Origin: an uncultured Agathobacter sp.
Lineage (GTDB): Bacteria; Bacillota; Clostridia; Lachnospirales; Lachnospiraceae
Length of the DNA: 22,292 nt
NCBI GenBank assembly: GCA_934359755.1
Contig: CAKRLV010000039.1
Coordinates: forward strand, 1-22,292
Direction of reading: 5' to 3'
Part shown: positions 7,327-14,883 of the stretch, piece after piece
Numbering within the stretch: position 1 is the first letter of the stretch
Layout: each line of letters opens with the position of its first letter
Position numbers and translations under genes: made by a program
Notes under the pieces: model-generated
What the model was told of the DNA's origin: nothing
What the model saw: the letters and a program-made list of their open reading frames with translations, nothing else
Databases searched by the model: none

Positions 7327-8611
7327 GTTTTACAGTCACGTAATTTGTTCAGGTACTAAAATGTACACCATTTACAAACGAAAGAACATTTAGTTTTACA
7401 GTCACGTAATTTGTTCAGGTACTAAAATATCAATGGCAAGCATGTATTGATAAAGCTGGTTTTACAGTCACGTAATTTGTTCAGGTACTAAAATAATCCT
7501 GGACATGCAGCCGAAAGACATATGTTTTACAGTCACGTAATTTGTTCAGGTACTAAAATAATCTCCAGTTATCTATAGTTCCGCATTCGTTTTACAGTCA
7601 CGTAATTTGTTCAGGTACTAAAATTCATAGAACAGTTCACCCTCTTCAGTCTGTGTTTTACAGTCACGTAATTTGTTCAGGTACTAAAATTTGATTTACT
7701 TAAGGTAGAAACACTTTTCTGTTTTACAGTCACGTAATTTGTTCAGGTACTAAAATTTTGGTGGAAGCACAGGCACAAAAAAGTGGGTTTTACAGTCACG
7801 TAATTTGTTCAGGTACTAAAATGTGGTGTCAACGCTGCTAATATTCCTTGAGTTTTACAGTCACGTAATTTGTTCAGGTACTAAAATTTACAAGATCTCG
7901 ATCAAGAAGCGTTCCATGTTTTACAGTCACGTAATTTGTTCAGGTACTAAAATAAATTGTTAAAATCATTTGCATTCTTGAACGTTTTACAGTCACGTAA
8001 TTTGTTCAGGTACTAAAATTAACTTAATGATGCTGCTTAGTCTCTTCTTGTTTTACAGTCACGTAATTTGTTCAGGTACTAAAATTCGTAGCAACAGCCT
8101 TTCTAACCGGCTATGGTTTTACAGTCACGTAATTTGTTCAGGTACTAAAATATTGCGCTCTTGTATATGTTTGAGCGATGGGTTTTACAGTCACGTAATT
8201 TGTTCAGGTACTAAAATAGAATTTTGAGAGTGTACTTATATCCACTTGTTTTACAGTCACGTAATTTGTTCAGGTACTAAAATCTTGAATATGGTGATAA
8301 AAAGCGATTTACGTTTTACAGTCACGTAATTTGTTCAGGTACTAAAATTCGTATGCTCTATCCTTGATGCAATCTTTGGTTTTACAGTCACGTAATTTGT
8401 TCAGGTACTAAAATAAGTCGTTAAATTGTTCTACGTTTTTAAAGTTTTACAGTCACGTAATTTGTTCAGGTACTAAAATTGCTTTGAGATATGGTTTGCC
8501 TTGCGTCTCGTTTTACAGTCACGTAATTTGTTCAGGTACTAAAATACTTGGTCAACAGACTGTGTCACATTCGTTGTTTTACAGTCACGTAATTTGTTCA
8601 GGTACTAAAAT
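7327..8611 (-). CRISPR. Type II-A CRISPR array, 20 repeats and 19 spacers
   Basis: The 36-bp repeat reads, on the transcribed (minus) strand, ATTTTAGTACCTG...GACTGTAAAAC, like other type II-A repeats that open with TTTTAGTAC. Repeats start at 7327, 7393, 7459, 7524, 7589, 7655, 7721, 7787, 7852, 7918, 7984, 8050, 8116, 8182, 8248, 8313, 8379, 8444, 8510 and 8576. I saw no mismatch among them. Spacers are 29 or 30 bases and all differ. Minus-strand direction follows from the tracrRNA: its anti-repeat is complementary to the minus-strand repeat, and the lower-stem part (TTTTAGTA / TACTAAAA) falls next to the spacer 3' end. The leader is therefore at the 8612 side, next to csn2, and the newest spacers are there. 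Confidence 0.97.
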
Positions 8612-8692
8612 ATCAAATCATATTATCCCAAGACGTCTCTTTTTCAAACAAATCCAATATTCCAGTTTCTACATAAGTTATTCTATCACTAA
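8612..8692 (-). promoter_or_regulatory. CRISPR leader and likely pre-crRNA promoter
   Basis: This is the 81-base stretch between the csn2 stop and the first repeat. On the minus strand it contains TTGAAA, 16 bases, TAATAT, and ends GATTTGAT directly against the repeat. That end resembles the ATTTGAG leader-anchoring sequence of one group of type II-A systems, which guides spacer integration. A short palindrome AGACGTCT lies between the hexamers. Promoter assignment is tentative. Confidence 0.55.
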
Positions 8693-9675
8693 CTAAGCCT
8701 TTAGAAAAGCCAATTCTGGCAATTTCTCATCTTCTAATTTGTCTTGTATAAGCAATGATTCATTAATCAGTTTGCAAACTACGCTTTCCTCGATACTATA
8801 TAAATATTCCTGCTGTCCTATTTTCTGAATAATCCTTGATACTATTTTCTGTATCTGTGAATCGGAGATATCCTTAACGCACGGATAATTGTCTCTCACA
8901 AATTCACATATATTCTGAAATGCTGGCATTTGAAAATCAATATCACCAAACACAGCTATTCCAGGACATAATCCATCATCACAGCAGACATATCCTTCAA
9001 GACTCGTGGAAAATAAAAAATAGATACCATATTTTCTTGCAATATTTTGTGCCATTTCTAATAGCTCAACATACTCCCTTTTATCTATCATGTGATCTAT
9101 ATTTTCAAATATTATCATCATACGCTTTGGACACACCGCCATAACTTCGTCTACCAAATTTAACAAAATGACTATTAAATCATTATTGCTTTTATCATTC
9201 AGATCTGTTTCATTTCTTCCTGAAACTTCTGACTTCTGAACCATATCCCAGACATCCGCCAGTGAGTATGATAGTTCTATATCCCCAAGATGTCCTATGT
9301 CATCATTAATCAATTGAAACATTTCTTCTACTTCTTCACTTACAGTACGCAGATGTAATTGCCAGTCAAATTTCTGCATCAAATTCTTTACGTATTCCAT
9401 CATCAGACTCTGTTTTGACCATTTTATCATCTGAAGTACATCTGATATCTGTTTTATTGAAATAACGCTAAAATATTTTCTGCCAACAGACTTACCATCA
9501 ATAAGAACATTATCTCTCCATTTATTTTTTCCCTCTGAATATTTGTATGTGCTAAAATATCTTCTAATAGATTCAAATATATAGCTCTTTTTTTGAATAT
9601 TCTGTCCGCACAGTTGTGTTACTGGAATCAGCTCAAATTCATATATTTTTTCAAATTCTGTAATTCAATATTCAT
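8693..9675 (-). CDS. csn2: Csn2 adaptation protein, apparent frameshift near the start
   Basis: The long-form Csn2 of type II-A systems: KQSLMMEYVKNLMQKFDWQLHLRTVSEEVEEMFQLINDD, VWDMVQKSEVS, MIIFENIDHMIDKREYVELLEMAQ, DFQMPAFQNICEFVRDNYP. Csn2 forms a ring that binds DNA ends during spacer acquisition. Codons from the ATG at 9430 are continuous. The same frame extends upstream with good homology (YEFELIPVTQLCGQNIQKK, SYIFESIRRYFSTYKYSEGK, NKWRDNVLIDGKSVGRKYFS) to about 9660, but has no ATG, GTG or TTG there. The natural start is the ATG at 9675, overlapping the cas2 stop as ATGA; it reads MNIEL and then goes out of frame. 8693-9675 is 983 bases, one short of 328 codons. A single missing base in the first ~12 codons, near an A run, explains this. 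Confidence 0.85.
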
Positions 9676-9998
9676 ATAATAATCAACCTTTCTGTTCCAA
9701 TCGCAGTCTCCGCTGTCTGCCTGCTTCCAACTAAAAGCTTCATATCATCATATTGTTTTTCTGTAACACAGAGAAGACGTACGTTTCCTTCGTGTGGAAG
9801 ATTTTTCTTTATTCTGTTCTCAAGCCTGGTTGCATATTCCCGACTTGGACAAACTCTTACATATATCGAATATTGAATCATAATGAATCCCTGCTGTATC
9901 AATTCTTTTCTGAAAACTCTGTACGCCCGCCTTTGTTCTTCAGTCTCTACTGGCAAATCAAACATGCACAACATCCTCATAATCTTATACTTTTCCAT
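9672..9998 (-). CDS. cas2: Cas2, spacer-integration subunit
   Basis: 108 aa, normal for type II Cas2. The ferredoxin-like fold is shown by MRMLCMFDLPVETEEQRRAYRVFRKELIQQGFIMIQYSIYVR, with the conserved Asp in FDLPV (residue 14), and by NVRLLCVTEKQYDDMKLLVG. Cas2 bridges two Cas1 dimers in the integration complex; its own nuclease activity is not needed for this. The start lies inside the 3' end of cas1 (14-base overlap), and its stop overlaps the csn2 ATG, so cas1-cas2-csn2 are translated from one message. Confidence 0.95.
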   Translation of the reverse strand: MEKYKIMRMLCMFDLPVETEEQRRAYRVFRKELIQQGFIMIQYSIYVRVCPSREYATRLENRIKKNLPHEGNVRLLCVTEKQYDDMKLLVGSRQTAETAIGTERLIII

Positions 9999-10899
9999 AC
10001 TCCTCTCCTATCAGCTCCGCTACATCTGGAAATACGATACTATCCACTCGCTCCATTATCAATGATGCATATTGCTCTATATAGTTCTCAATCATATTAC
10101 AGACATACATTTTCTTATTTTTGTACAAAATTTTCATATTCAATACATTAACTAATTTACGTCTGTGCTCAGGCGTAAAATATGTATCATATTTCATGCT
10201 ACTATAGGCGACAATATCAACAAGAGGTCGCAGTGGTTCCATCAAATCATCTACCAGATTAAATCTATTGTACTCACTTCTATGGTGTATTCCAATCTGT
10301 GTATTAAGTCCATACCCAACACATGCTCTGGCAATATATCCCCTTAGTACTGCATATCCATAATCAAGTCCACTATTTAGCAATATATCCTCATTCCCCC
10401 TCGAAAAGGAAGTTCCCATAAGCAGATTAAAATACACTTTCGCTGCATGTGCCTCCCTATTTGTTTTATCTGCATTTGTGATATCTTTTGAGAAATCAAT
10501 TATCTTGTTTGTGCCATCATCATCCTCAGTCATTATCTGGTATGCCTTTGCCTGATTTTCAATCTTAACTCTTACTATTTCACTCCAGATATTTCCATAG
10601 TACTCTCTATCCTTTTCAATTTGATATCCGATTACTTTAGACGCTCGGCTGTGGTTGTCGTATGAACTATAAAATCCCGTTGGTAAATGCTGCTGATTAC
10701 ATAACATAAGCCCAATGCCCTGTTCTGATAATTGACACATAAGTCTCGTAGATAAATTAGATGTGAGATTGTCCATGACAATCATAGAAACATCATCAAG
10801 CGGTATCCATATGTCCTCTCCGCATCTGGTGATAATAAGATTATTTAACTTTACCTTTATAGTCACTTCATTTTCTATCAACACTACTCTAAAAGCCAT
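9985..10899 (-). CDS. cas1: Cas1 integrase
   Basis: 304 aa from the ATG at 10899 (MAFRVVLIENEVTIKVKLNN). A GGGGGGAAG ribosome site lies 4-12 bases upstream. A further 28 codons are open upstream (ATG at 10983), but they lie inside the tracrRNA and its terminator, so I reject that start. The N-terminal beta domain is followed by the helical catalytic domain. The metal-binding residues are visible: Glu in GNEDILLNSGLDYGYAVL, His in IGIHHRSEYNRF, and the acidic pair in NLVDDLMEPLRPLVD. It inserts new spacers at the leader end together with Cas2, Csn2 and Cas9. Second protein gene of the operon, after cas9 and the tracrRNA. Confidence 0.95.
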   Translation of the reverse strand: MAFRVVLIENEVTIKVKLNNLIITRCGEDIWIPLDDVSMIVMDNLTSNLSTRLMCQLSEQGIGLMLCNQQHLPTGFYSSYDNHSRASKVIGYQIEKDREYYGNIWSEIVRVKIENQAKAYQIMTEDDDGTNKIIDFSKDITNADKTNREAHAAKVYFNLLMGTSFSRGNEDILLNSGLDYGYAVLRGYIARACVGYGLNTQIGIHHRSEYNRFNLVDDLMEPLRPLVDIVAYSSMKYDTYFTPEHRRKLVNVLNMKILYKNKKMYVCNMIENYIEQYASLIMERVDSIVFPDVAELIGEEYGKV

Positions 10900-10916
10900 A
10901 TCTTCCCCCCAATACG

Positions 10917-10943
10917 AAAAAAAGGAGCACCCGTCGGTGCTCC
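10917..10943 (-). terminator. tracrRNA intrinsic terminator
   Basis: An 8-bp GC-rich stem, GGAGCACC/GGTGCTCC, with loop GACG, followed by seven T on the minus strand. It lies just before the cas1 ribosome site, so cas1-cas2-csn2 must be expressed by readthrough of this terminator or from another start. Confidence 0.85.
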
Positions 10944-11014
10944 TGATTTCGGCATAAAGCCTTGTTTTAGTAGATCTAAACAAATTACGTGACTGTAAAA
11001 AATTTGTTTTCTAC
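10917..11014 (-). ncRNA. tracrRNA
   Basis: On the minus strand, between cas9 and cas1. The anti-repeat (10965-11000) forms 21 perfect base pairs with the 3' part of the repeat (TTTTACAGTCACGTAATTT...). After an unpaired bulge there are 8 more pairs (TACTAAAA with TTTTAGTA). The nexus, AAGGCTTTATGCCGAAATCA, is nearly identical to that of the S. thermophilus CRISPR1 tracrRNA. It ends in the hairpin GGAGCACC-GACG-GGTGCTCC (10924-10943) followed by a run of seven T. The 5' end is set from the promoter at 11021-11049 and is uncertain by a few bases. It pairs with crRNA for RNase III processing and Cas9 loading. Confidence 0.95.
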
Positions 11015-11020
11015 AGTCAA

Positions 11021-11049
11021 ATTGTATAATCAAAAGCTCCATTTGTCAA
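11021..11049 (-). promoter_or_regulatory. tracrRNA promoter
   Basis: On the minus strand: TTGACA, 17 bases, TACAAT. The -35 box lies 7 bases past the cas9 stop codon. It gives a start near 11014. Confidence 0.8.
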
Positions 11050-11055
11050 TATCAA

Positions 11056-14000
11056 TTAGCAAATTCTTGTAAATTTTTCTTCATCACATGCATATCTGTT
11101 TCCTAAGATATCCAGTCTGTATTTTCTGATTTTTTTAGTTTTTCCTAAGCCTATCAAATTTTGCTTTCCAAATTTTGGTCTGTCTATTGGTTTTGTCTCA
11201 ATATAATTTCTTACCTTAGGCATTGTCCTTGATAAAAATCTCTCCACAAAAATTTCACCATTCTTCTCATACTCAATAATATCATTTTTATAAAAAGACA
11301 ATTTGAACTTGTACCCCAACTGTTCCAAATCCATCCTTGACTGCCCAGGCTCAATCATCTTCTCGGCTACCAGAACTCTGGCATATGCATCCTCATCAAT
11401 GACATTTACTCCATTTTCAACTTTAACATATGCCTGTTTTATTCCCACCAGATAATAAGATTCGTCAGCTTCCTTATAGTACACATCCATTCTATATGGC
11501 TCTAAACTTTCAAGCACAACTTTCTTACTGCCCTTCTCATGTCCATATTTATGCGATATGTCTAGACATTCTCCAATTTCGCCATCTTTATATTTTAATT
11601 TATCGATTCTTGGTCCATTATGTTTTTTTGAATATTTTCTTACTATATCCCCGGTTTCTTTCTCATACTCAACAAATGGATTTATCGCATCACTATAATC
11701 CTCACATATCTGAACAAGATTATCGAAAGTCTTTCGGTCATTAATATATACAAGAAGTTTTTCCTTATCACTTTCCTTTTTACTTAATGCCATCTTTTTG
11801 AATGTTGCAAAACCATCTTTTGTCCTGATATCTAATTTGTTTATCTTATATTTCTTTCCGTCATATTCCCGCGTTCCACGGATAGTCTGGTTACAGAGGT
11901 CTCTATTCACTTTGCTGATCTGATAATACCAAAATTTAACTTCTTTCTCAGCTCTTAAAACCTCACCTCTTATATTTGCCCATTTTCTTCCATAGAGATA
12001 ATCCTTGTATATGTCATCTGACATATTCTCATTCCACATATCTTTTTTTAGAATCTCTCCTGTTTCAAAGTCAATGAATTCGCCTTGAAGCTTATGGTAT
12101 GCTTCATAACCTAATTGTGAATATCCTATCAGCATCGCATCTACAGCATGATGTGAATTGCTCTCATCACGATTCTTATCCAGTTTCATATTGTCACGCA
12201 TCTGATGAGTGAAACTTCCACGGATAACTTTTACTTTTGTTGGCGCCTCTTTCGCCTTAAAAAAGTTCTGCACAGTATTTAACACAACCCTGGATGCATA
12301 GCTTGTATCATTAATATTTCTATTGATAAAACCTTTTAATACCTCCATCTTTGTTATGTCTTCGCTATATAAAAGGTTCTGCATTTTTTTCTTAGGAATA
12401 GCATATTCTTTCTTATGTGACAACGCTATAACAGTTGCTTTAAACTGTTCATATGTCCATTCACCATTAGAATGTGTCAGATAAAAATATGGTGTCTGGT
12501 TTCCTTTTTTCTGATTTTCTGAACGATATACCAATACCTTGTTGCTTCTTGCATCATCAAATGAAATAGATCTTGGAATTATATGGTCTATTTCAAACAA
12601 ATCAGGATTATTTATTATATCCGCGGGTTCAATGGTTCTTCCCGAATATAAACATTTTCCATCCTGCTCATTCCACAATTTAAGCTTGAGAACCAGCTGC
12701 TTCTGCGATGCAAAATTGGCCGGAGATAATTCTATACCATATGTACCAGCAAGCTTTGTCTCGATAAACTTCATTTCTGTCTCGTTTTTTTTCTGCGCTT
12801 TACGTATTTCCTCTTTTTGTTCATCAGAATTTCTGTCTCTTGGCATCTCAATTACAACAGAATCTAAAACTTTATATTTTCTTAGTACTGCATTTAAAAT
12901 CTTAAATGAAATACGTACAGATCTACGAACTACTGGATTGAAAATCTTATCACCAACTGCATCAACTGGTATGTAATTAAGTCCCTCAAACTCTTCTGGT
13001 GTCCCCTTCGTAATCCCCATTTCCGTCAAAAGCGTCATCTGTTCTTTGGGCTGGACATACATCTCAGGTATCAACTCTTTCATTATCTTGAGCGAAAATG
13101 ACTGCCATTTTCCAAACAATGATCCATTTGCTTTTCGCAGAGTAATCAGGCAATCCTTAACTTCATCAGACAAGTCAATCCATGATTTATTAAATGCATC
13201 TACCATAGCCTCTTTATCAGTATTGATAGTCATGATATATCCAATTTCATCCAACTCTTCTCTTGAAAAATCATCAATATTAATATCTATCTGTGCTAAA
13301 GTTTTGCGCATCTTATTATAGACATCAAACTTATGAAATATCTCTTTCCCAGCTTTGTCTACTCTTGCTCCACGAAAATCCTCAATCTTCTCGCCTGTGC
13401 ATTTTTCAATAATTTTGCGCATATTAACTGTATTACTTGTCTTTATCTGCTTAACAATCTCGTGCTTTTCTGCCTCTTCTAACTTACGACCATTGATTGT
13501 GAGATTGTTTAAATCATTAAGTACATTATATTCCTGAGCCGTATAAGACGCTGCTGCCGCACGTAATTCATCTGGATATACGCTACATTTTCCAATTAAT
13601 TTTTCAAATATATTGTCCTCTGTAATATATTCGCCGTCTTCACCGATTCTTGTCGTATATTTACCATAATCTGTTCTGGACTTTTCGTTTCCAGGTCCAT
13701 CATAATACTTTCTTTTTCTGTTGAAAATAAAAATATATTCATCACATAATTCATCTGTCAATTCACTATGAAAAGTCCTCTGTGTCTCTAGTACCTTCTG
13801 GATTTCTTTTCTATATGCACTGATAGTAAATACATTGCTCAGATCCAATTGTTCTCCATCGTCATCTATAATCTGTGTCTGCCCCCTATATTTTCCAATG
13901 GTCTGTAATCTCTCCCTTTGAATTTCACATGGATAATTATTCTCAAGTGCTTTAGCGTTTGCTTTAAGTCCATTAGCATACGCACTTGAACCGGAAACAG

Positions 14001-14370
14001 TATCATCCTGTGCATCCTCAAGATATGAGATTCCACGATGCTTTAAGTAGCTATACAAAATAAGATACAATTCATCTAATGTAATCTCATCTCTCAACGC
14101 CTTTACCTTTAAGTTCACGATATCAGTCGATTCAAACTTTGGAATTTCAAGTCCATATTTCTCCCATAGTTTATTAAAATCATTAAGACGCGTCCTTTGA
14201 CGTCTCTTTAATCGTCTTGACTGACGCATATTGCGTCTTAATTGATTCTCCGCTGCTGACGCCTCCGGAAAAAGATTCGATCCAGCCTCAAAAACAGTCT
14301 CTGATTCCCTATCAAGTACTGCCCATCCTACTGATGCAACTCCAATGTCCAATGCTAAAATGTATTTCAT
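11056..14370 (-). CDS. cas9: Cas9, compact type II-A RNA-guided nuclease
   Basis: 1104 aa, much shorter than SpyCas9 (1368) and near the size of SauCas9 and St1Cas9. All catalytic residues are visible. RuvC-I has Asp8 in LALDIGVASVGWAV; the arginine-rich bridge helix is RRNMRQSRRLKRRQRTRL (about 45-62). RuvC-II has Glu508 in VVIEMPRD. HNH has Asp595-His596 in FEIDHIIPRS with Asn610 in SNKVLV. RuvC-III has His740, His741 and Asp744 in SHHAVDAMLIGY. The remaining ~300 residues hold the wedge and PAM-interacting domains; the PAM cannot be read from sequence. AGGAGG lies 8 bases before the ATG. csn2 downstream assigns the locus to II-A. First gene of the CRISPR operon, cutting DNA matched by crRNA:tracrRNA. 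Confidence 0.98.
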   Translation of the reverse strand: MKYILALDIGVASVGWAVLDRESETVFEAGSNLFPEASAAENQLRRNMRQSRRLKRRQRTRLNDFNKLWEKYGLEIPKFESTDIVNLKVKALRDEITLDELYLILYSYLKHRGISYLEDAQDDTVSGSSAYANGLKANAKALENNYPCEIQRERLQTIGKYRGQTQIIDDDGEQLDLSNVFTISAYRKEIQKVLETQRTFHSELTDELCDEYIFIFNRKRKYYDGPGNEKSRTDYGKYTTRIGEDGEYITEDNIFEKLIGKCSVYPDELRAAAASYTAQEYNVLNDLNNLTINGRKLEEAEKHEIVKQIKTSNTVNMRKIIEKCTGEKIEDFRGARVDKAGKEIFHKFDVYNKMRKTLAQIDINIDDFSREELDEIGYIMTINTDKEAMVDAFNKSWIDLSDEVKDCLITLRKANGSLFGKWQSFSLKIMKELIPEMYVQPKEQMTLLTEMGITKGTPEEFEGLNYIPVDAVGDKIFNPVVRRSVRISFKILNAVLRKYKVLDSVVIEMPRDRNSDEQKEEIRKAQKKNETEMKFIETKLAGTYGIELSPANFASQKQLVLKLKLWNEQDGKCLYSGRTIEPADIINNPDLFEIDHIIPRSISFDDARSNKVLVYRSENQKKGNQTPYFYLTHSNGEWTYEQFKATVIALSHKKEYAIPKKKMQNLLYSEDITKMEVLKGFINRNINDTSYASRVVLNTVQNFFKAKEAPTKVKVIRGSFTHQMRDNMKLDKNRDESNSHHAVDAMLIGYSQLGYEAYHKLQGEFIDFETGEILKKDMWNENMSDDIYKDYLYGRKWANIRGEVLRAEKEVKFWYYQISKVNRDLCNQTIRGTREYDGKKYKINKLDIRTKDGFATFKKMALSKKESDKEKLLVYINDRKTFDNLVQICEDYSDAINPFVEYEKETGDIVRKYSKKHNGPRIDKLKYKDGEIGECLDISHKYGHEKGSKKVVLESLEPYRMDVYYKEADESYYLVGIKQAYVKVENGVNVIDEDAYARVLVAEKMIEPGQSRMDLEQLGYKFKLSFYKNDIIEYEKNGEIFVERFLSRTMPKVRNYIETKPIDRPKFGKQNLIGLGKTKKIRKYRLDILGNRYACDEEKFTRIC

Positions 14371-14403
14371 GTAAAAATCCTCCTATGTCCCTTTATCTTT
14401 CTT

Positions 14404-14443
14404 TATAGTAAGTTACTATATTTATCACAATAACTACATTATA
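14404..14443 (-). promoter_or_regulatory. cas9 promoter -10 and adjacent 17-bp palindrome
   Basis: A consensus TATAAT lies at 14438-14443 on the minus strand. The matching -35 region is weak (TTCCTT at 17 bases). About 20 bases downstream, in the expected 5' leader, is TATAGTAA-G-TTACTATA (14404-14420), a perfect palindrome of 8-bp arms. Its position between start site and ribosome site would suit a repressor operator. The regulator is unknown. Confidence 0.5.
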
Positions 14444-14498
14444 TACTATATTCATCCACAAGGAAAGAACTTTTTACGACATTTATAGCGCTTCTTAC

Positions 14499-14650
14499 AA
14501 TTCTATATAATCAACCCAAAAACCTGCTCCACTGTTGCCACCAGATTTCTTCTGGCAATTATCGCATCCATTGCTTCGTCAAGTGTTGATATATTGCGCA
14601 CTATCGGGAAAAAAGCATCTATCCCATATTCATTACAAACAGCTGCATCC
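14499..14650 (-). pseudogene. Duplicated 3' end of the glycerate kinase gene
   Basis: 152 bases align without gaps to 15837-15988, the 3' end of the intact glycerate kinase gene, at 143 of 152 positions. The reading frame is kept to the stop: DAAVCNEYGIDAFFPIVRN..., STLDEAMDAIIARRNLVATVEQ, VFGLII. It differs from the intact copy at only a few residues (DAA for DAS, DAII for NPIN). Upstream of 14650 the similarity ends abruptly. It is not expressed as a protein as far as I can see. The two copies are direct repeats around the Abi unit. Confidence 0.9.
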
Positions 14651-14681
14651 TTTTCAAACCTTTTTATATTTCAATCGCCAC

Positions 14682-14710
14682 TTGTATCGAACATCAGTTT
14701 GTGTTATAAT
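14682..14710 (+). promoter_or_regulatory. Upstream promoter of the Abi unit
   Basis: TTGTAT, 17 bases, TATAAT, with a TG two bases before the -10 box. It begins 32 bases after the end of the kinase fragment. Transcription from here (start about 14717) would include the small RNA and could reach the abi gene. Confidence 0.55.
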
Positions 14711-14753
14711 TATCTCAAGAGTTGCATATCATATAATTACTACTAAAAAGCAT

Positions 14754-14782
14754 TTGACACTCTGTCATAGATGGCTTATACT
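14754..14782 (+). promoter_or_regulatory. Promoter of the small RNA upstream of the abi gene
   Basis: TTGACA, 17 bases, TATACT: a near-perfect sigma-70/SigA promoter. The expected start is about 14789, just before the structured RNA. Confidence 0.75.
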
Positions 14783-14788
14783 TTTCGT

Positions 14789-14851
14789 AGTGAATGAGTT
14801 ACGGAAACTTGAGAAGCCCGTAACCCGAGCGGCTCCTGCGGGGGCCGTTTT
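14789..14851 (+). ncRNA. Small structured RNA upstream of the abi gene (AbiF-associated type)
   Basis: A short RNA of about 63 nt with its own strong promoter. GTTACGG (14798-14804) pairs with CCGTAAC (14818-14824) around a loop, AAACTTGAGAAGC, that may itself form CTT-GAG-AAG. It is followed by the terminator hairpin CGGCTCC-TGCG-GGGGCCG and TTTT. A conserved structured RNA upstream of abiF-type genes is described in the literature, and RNA-controlled AbiF toxins have been reported. This RNA's position, size and hairpin-plus-terminator layout fit that. The antitoxin role here is inferred. The abi start lies 32 bases after the terminator, so readthrough would set toxin level. Confidence 0.7.
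14830..14851 (+). terminator. Terminator between the small RNA and abi
   Basis: A 7-bp GC-rich stem (one G-U) with loop TGCG followed by TTTT. It ends the small RNA and probably attenuates abi. Confidence 0.7.
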
Positions 14852-14883
14852 GTTATTTATGCAGAAAATTTTGGAGGTGTTTT

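Noticed and set aside
7327..8611. Plus-strand transcription of the array
   Set aside because: The anti-repeat complementarity and the lower-stem position in the tracrRNA require minus-strand crRNA.
8027..8696. Plus-strand open frames (8027-8227 and 8484-8696) with repeated FYSHVICSGTKI
   Set aside because: They are translations of the CRISPR repeats, not genes.
10900..10983. 28-codon N-terminal extension of Cas1
   Set aside because: It overlaps the tracrRNA anti-repeat, nexus and terminator. The ATG at 10899 has a strong ribosome site and the normal Cas1 N-terminus.
11056..14370. Assignment of the locus to type II-C because of the small Cas9
   Set aside because: A clear Csn2 follows cas2, which defines II-A; compact Cas9 proteins also occur in II-A.
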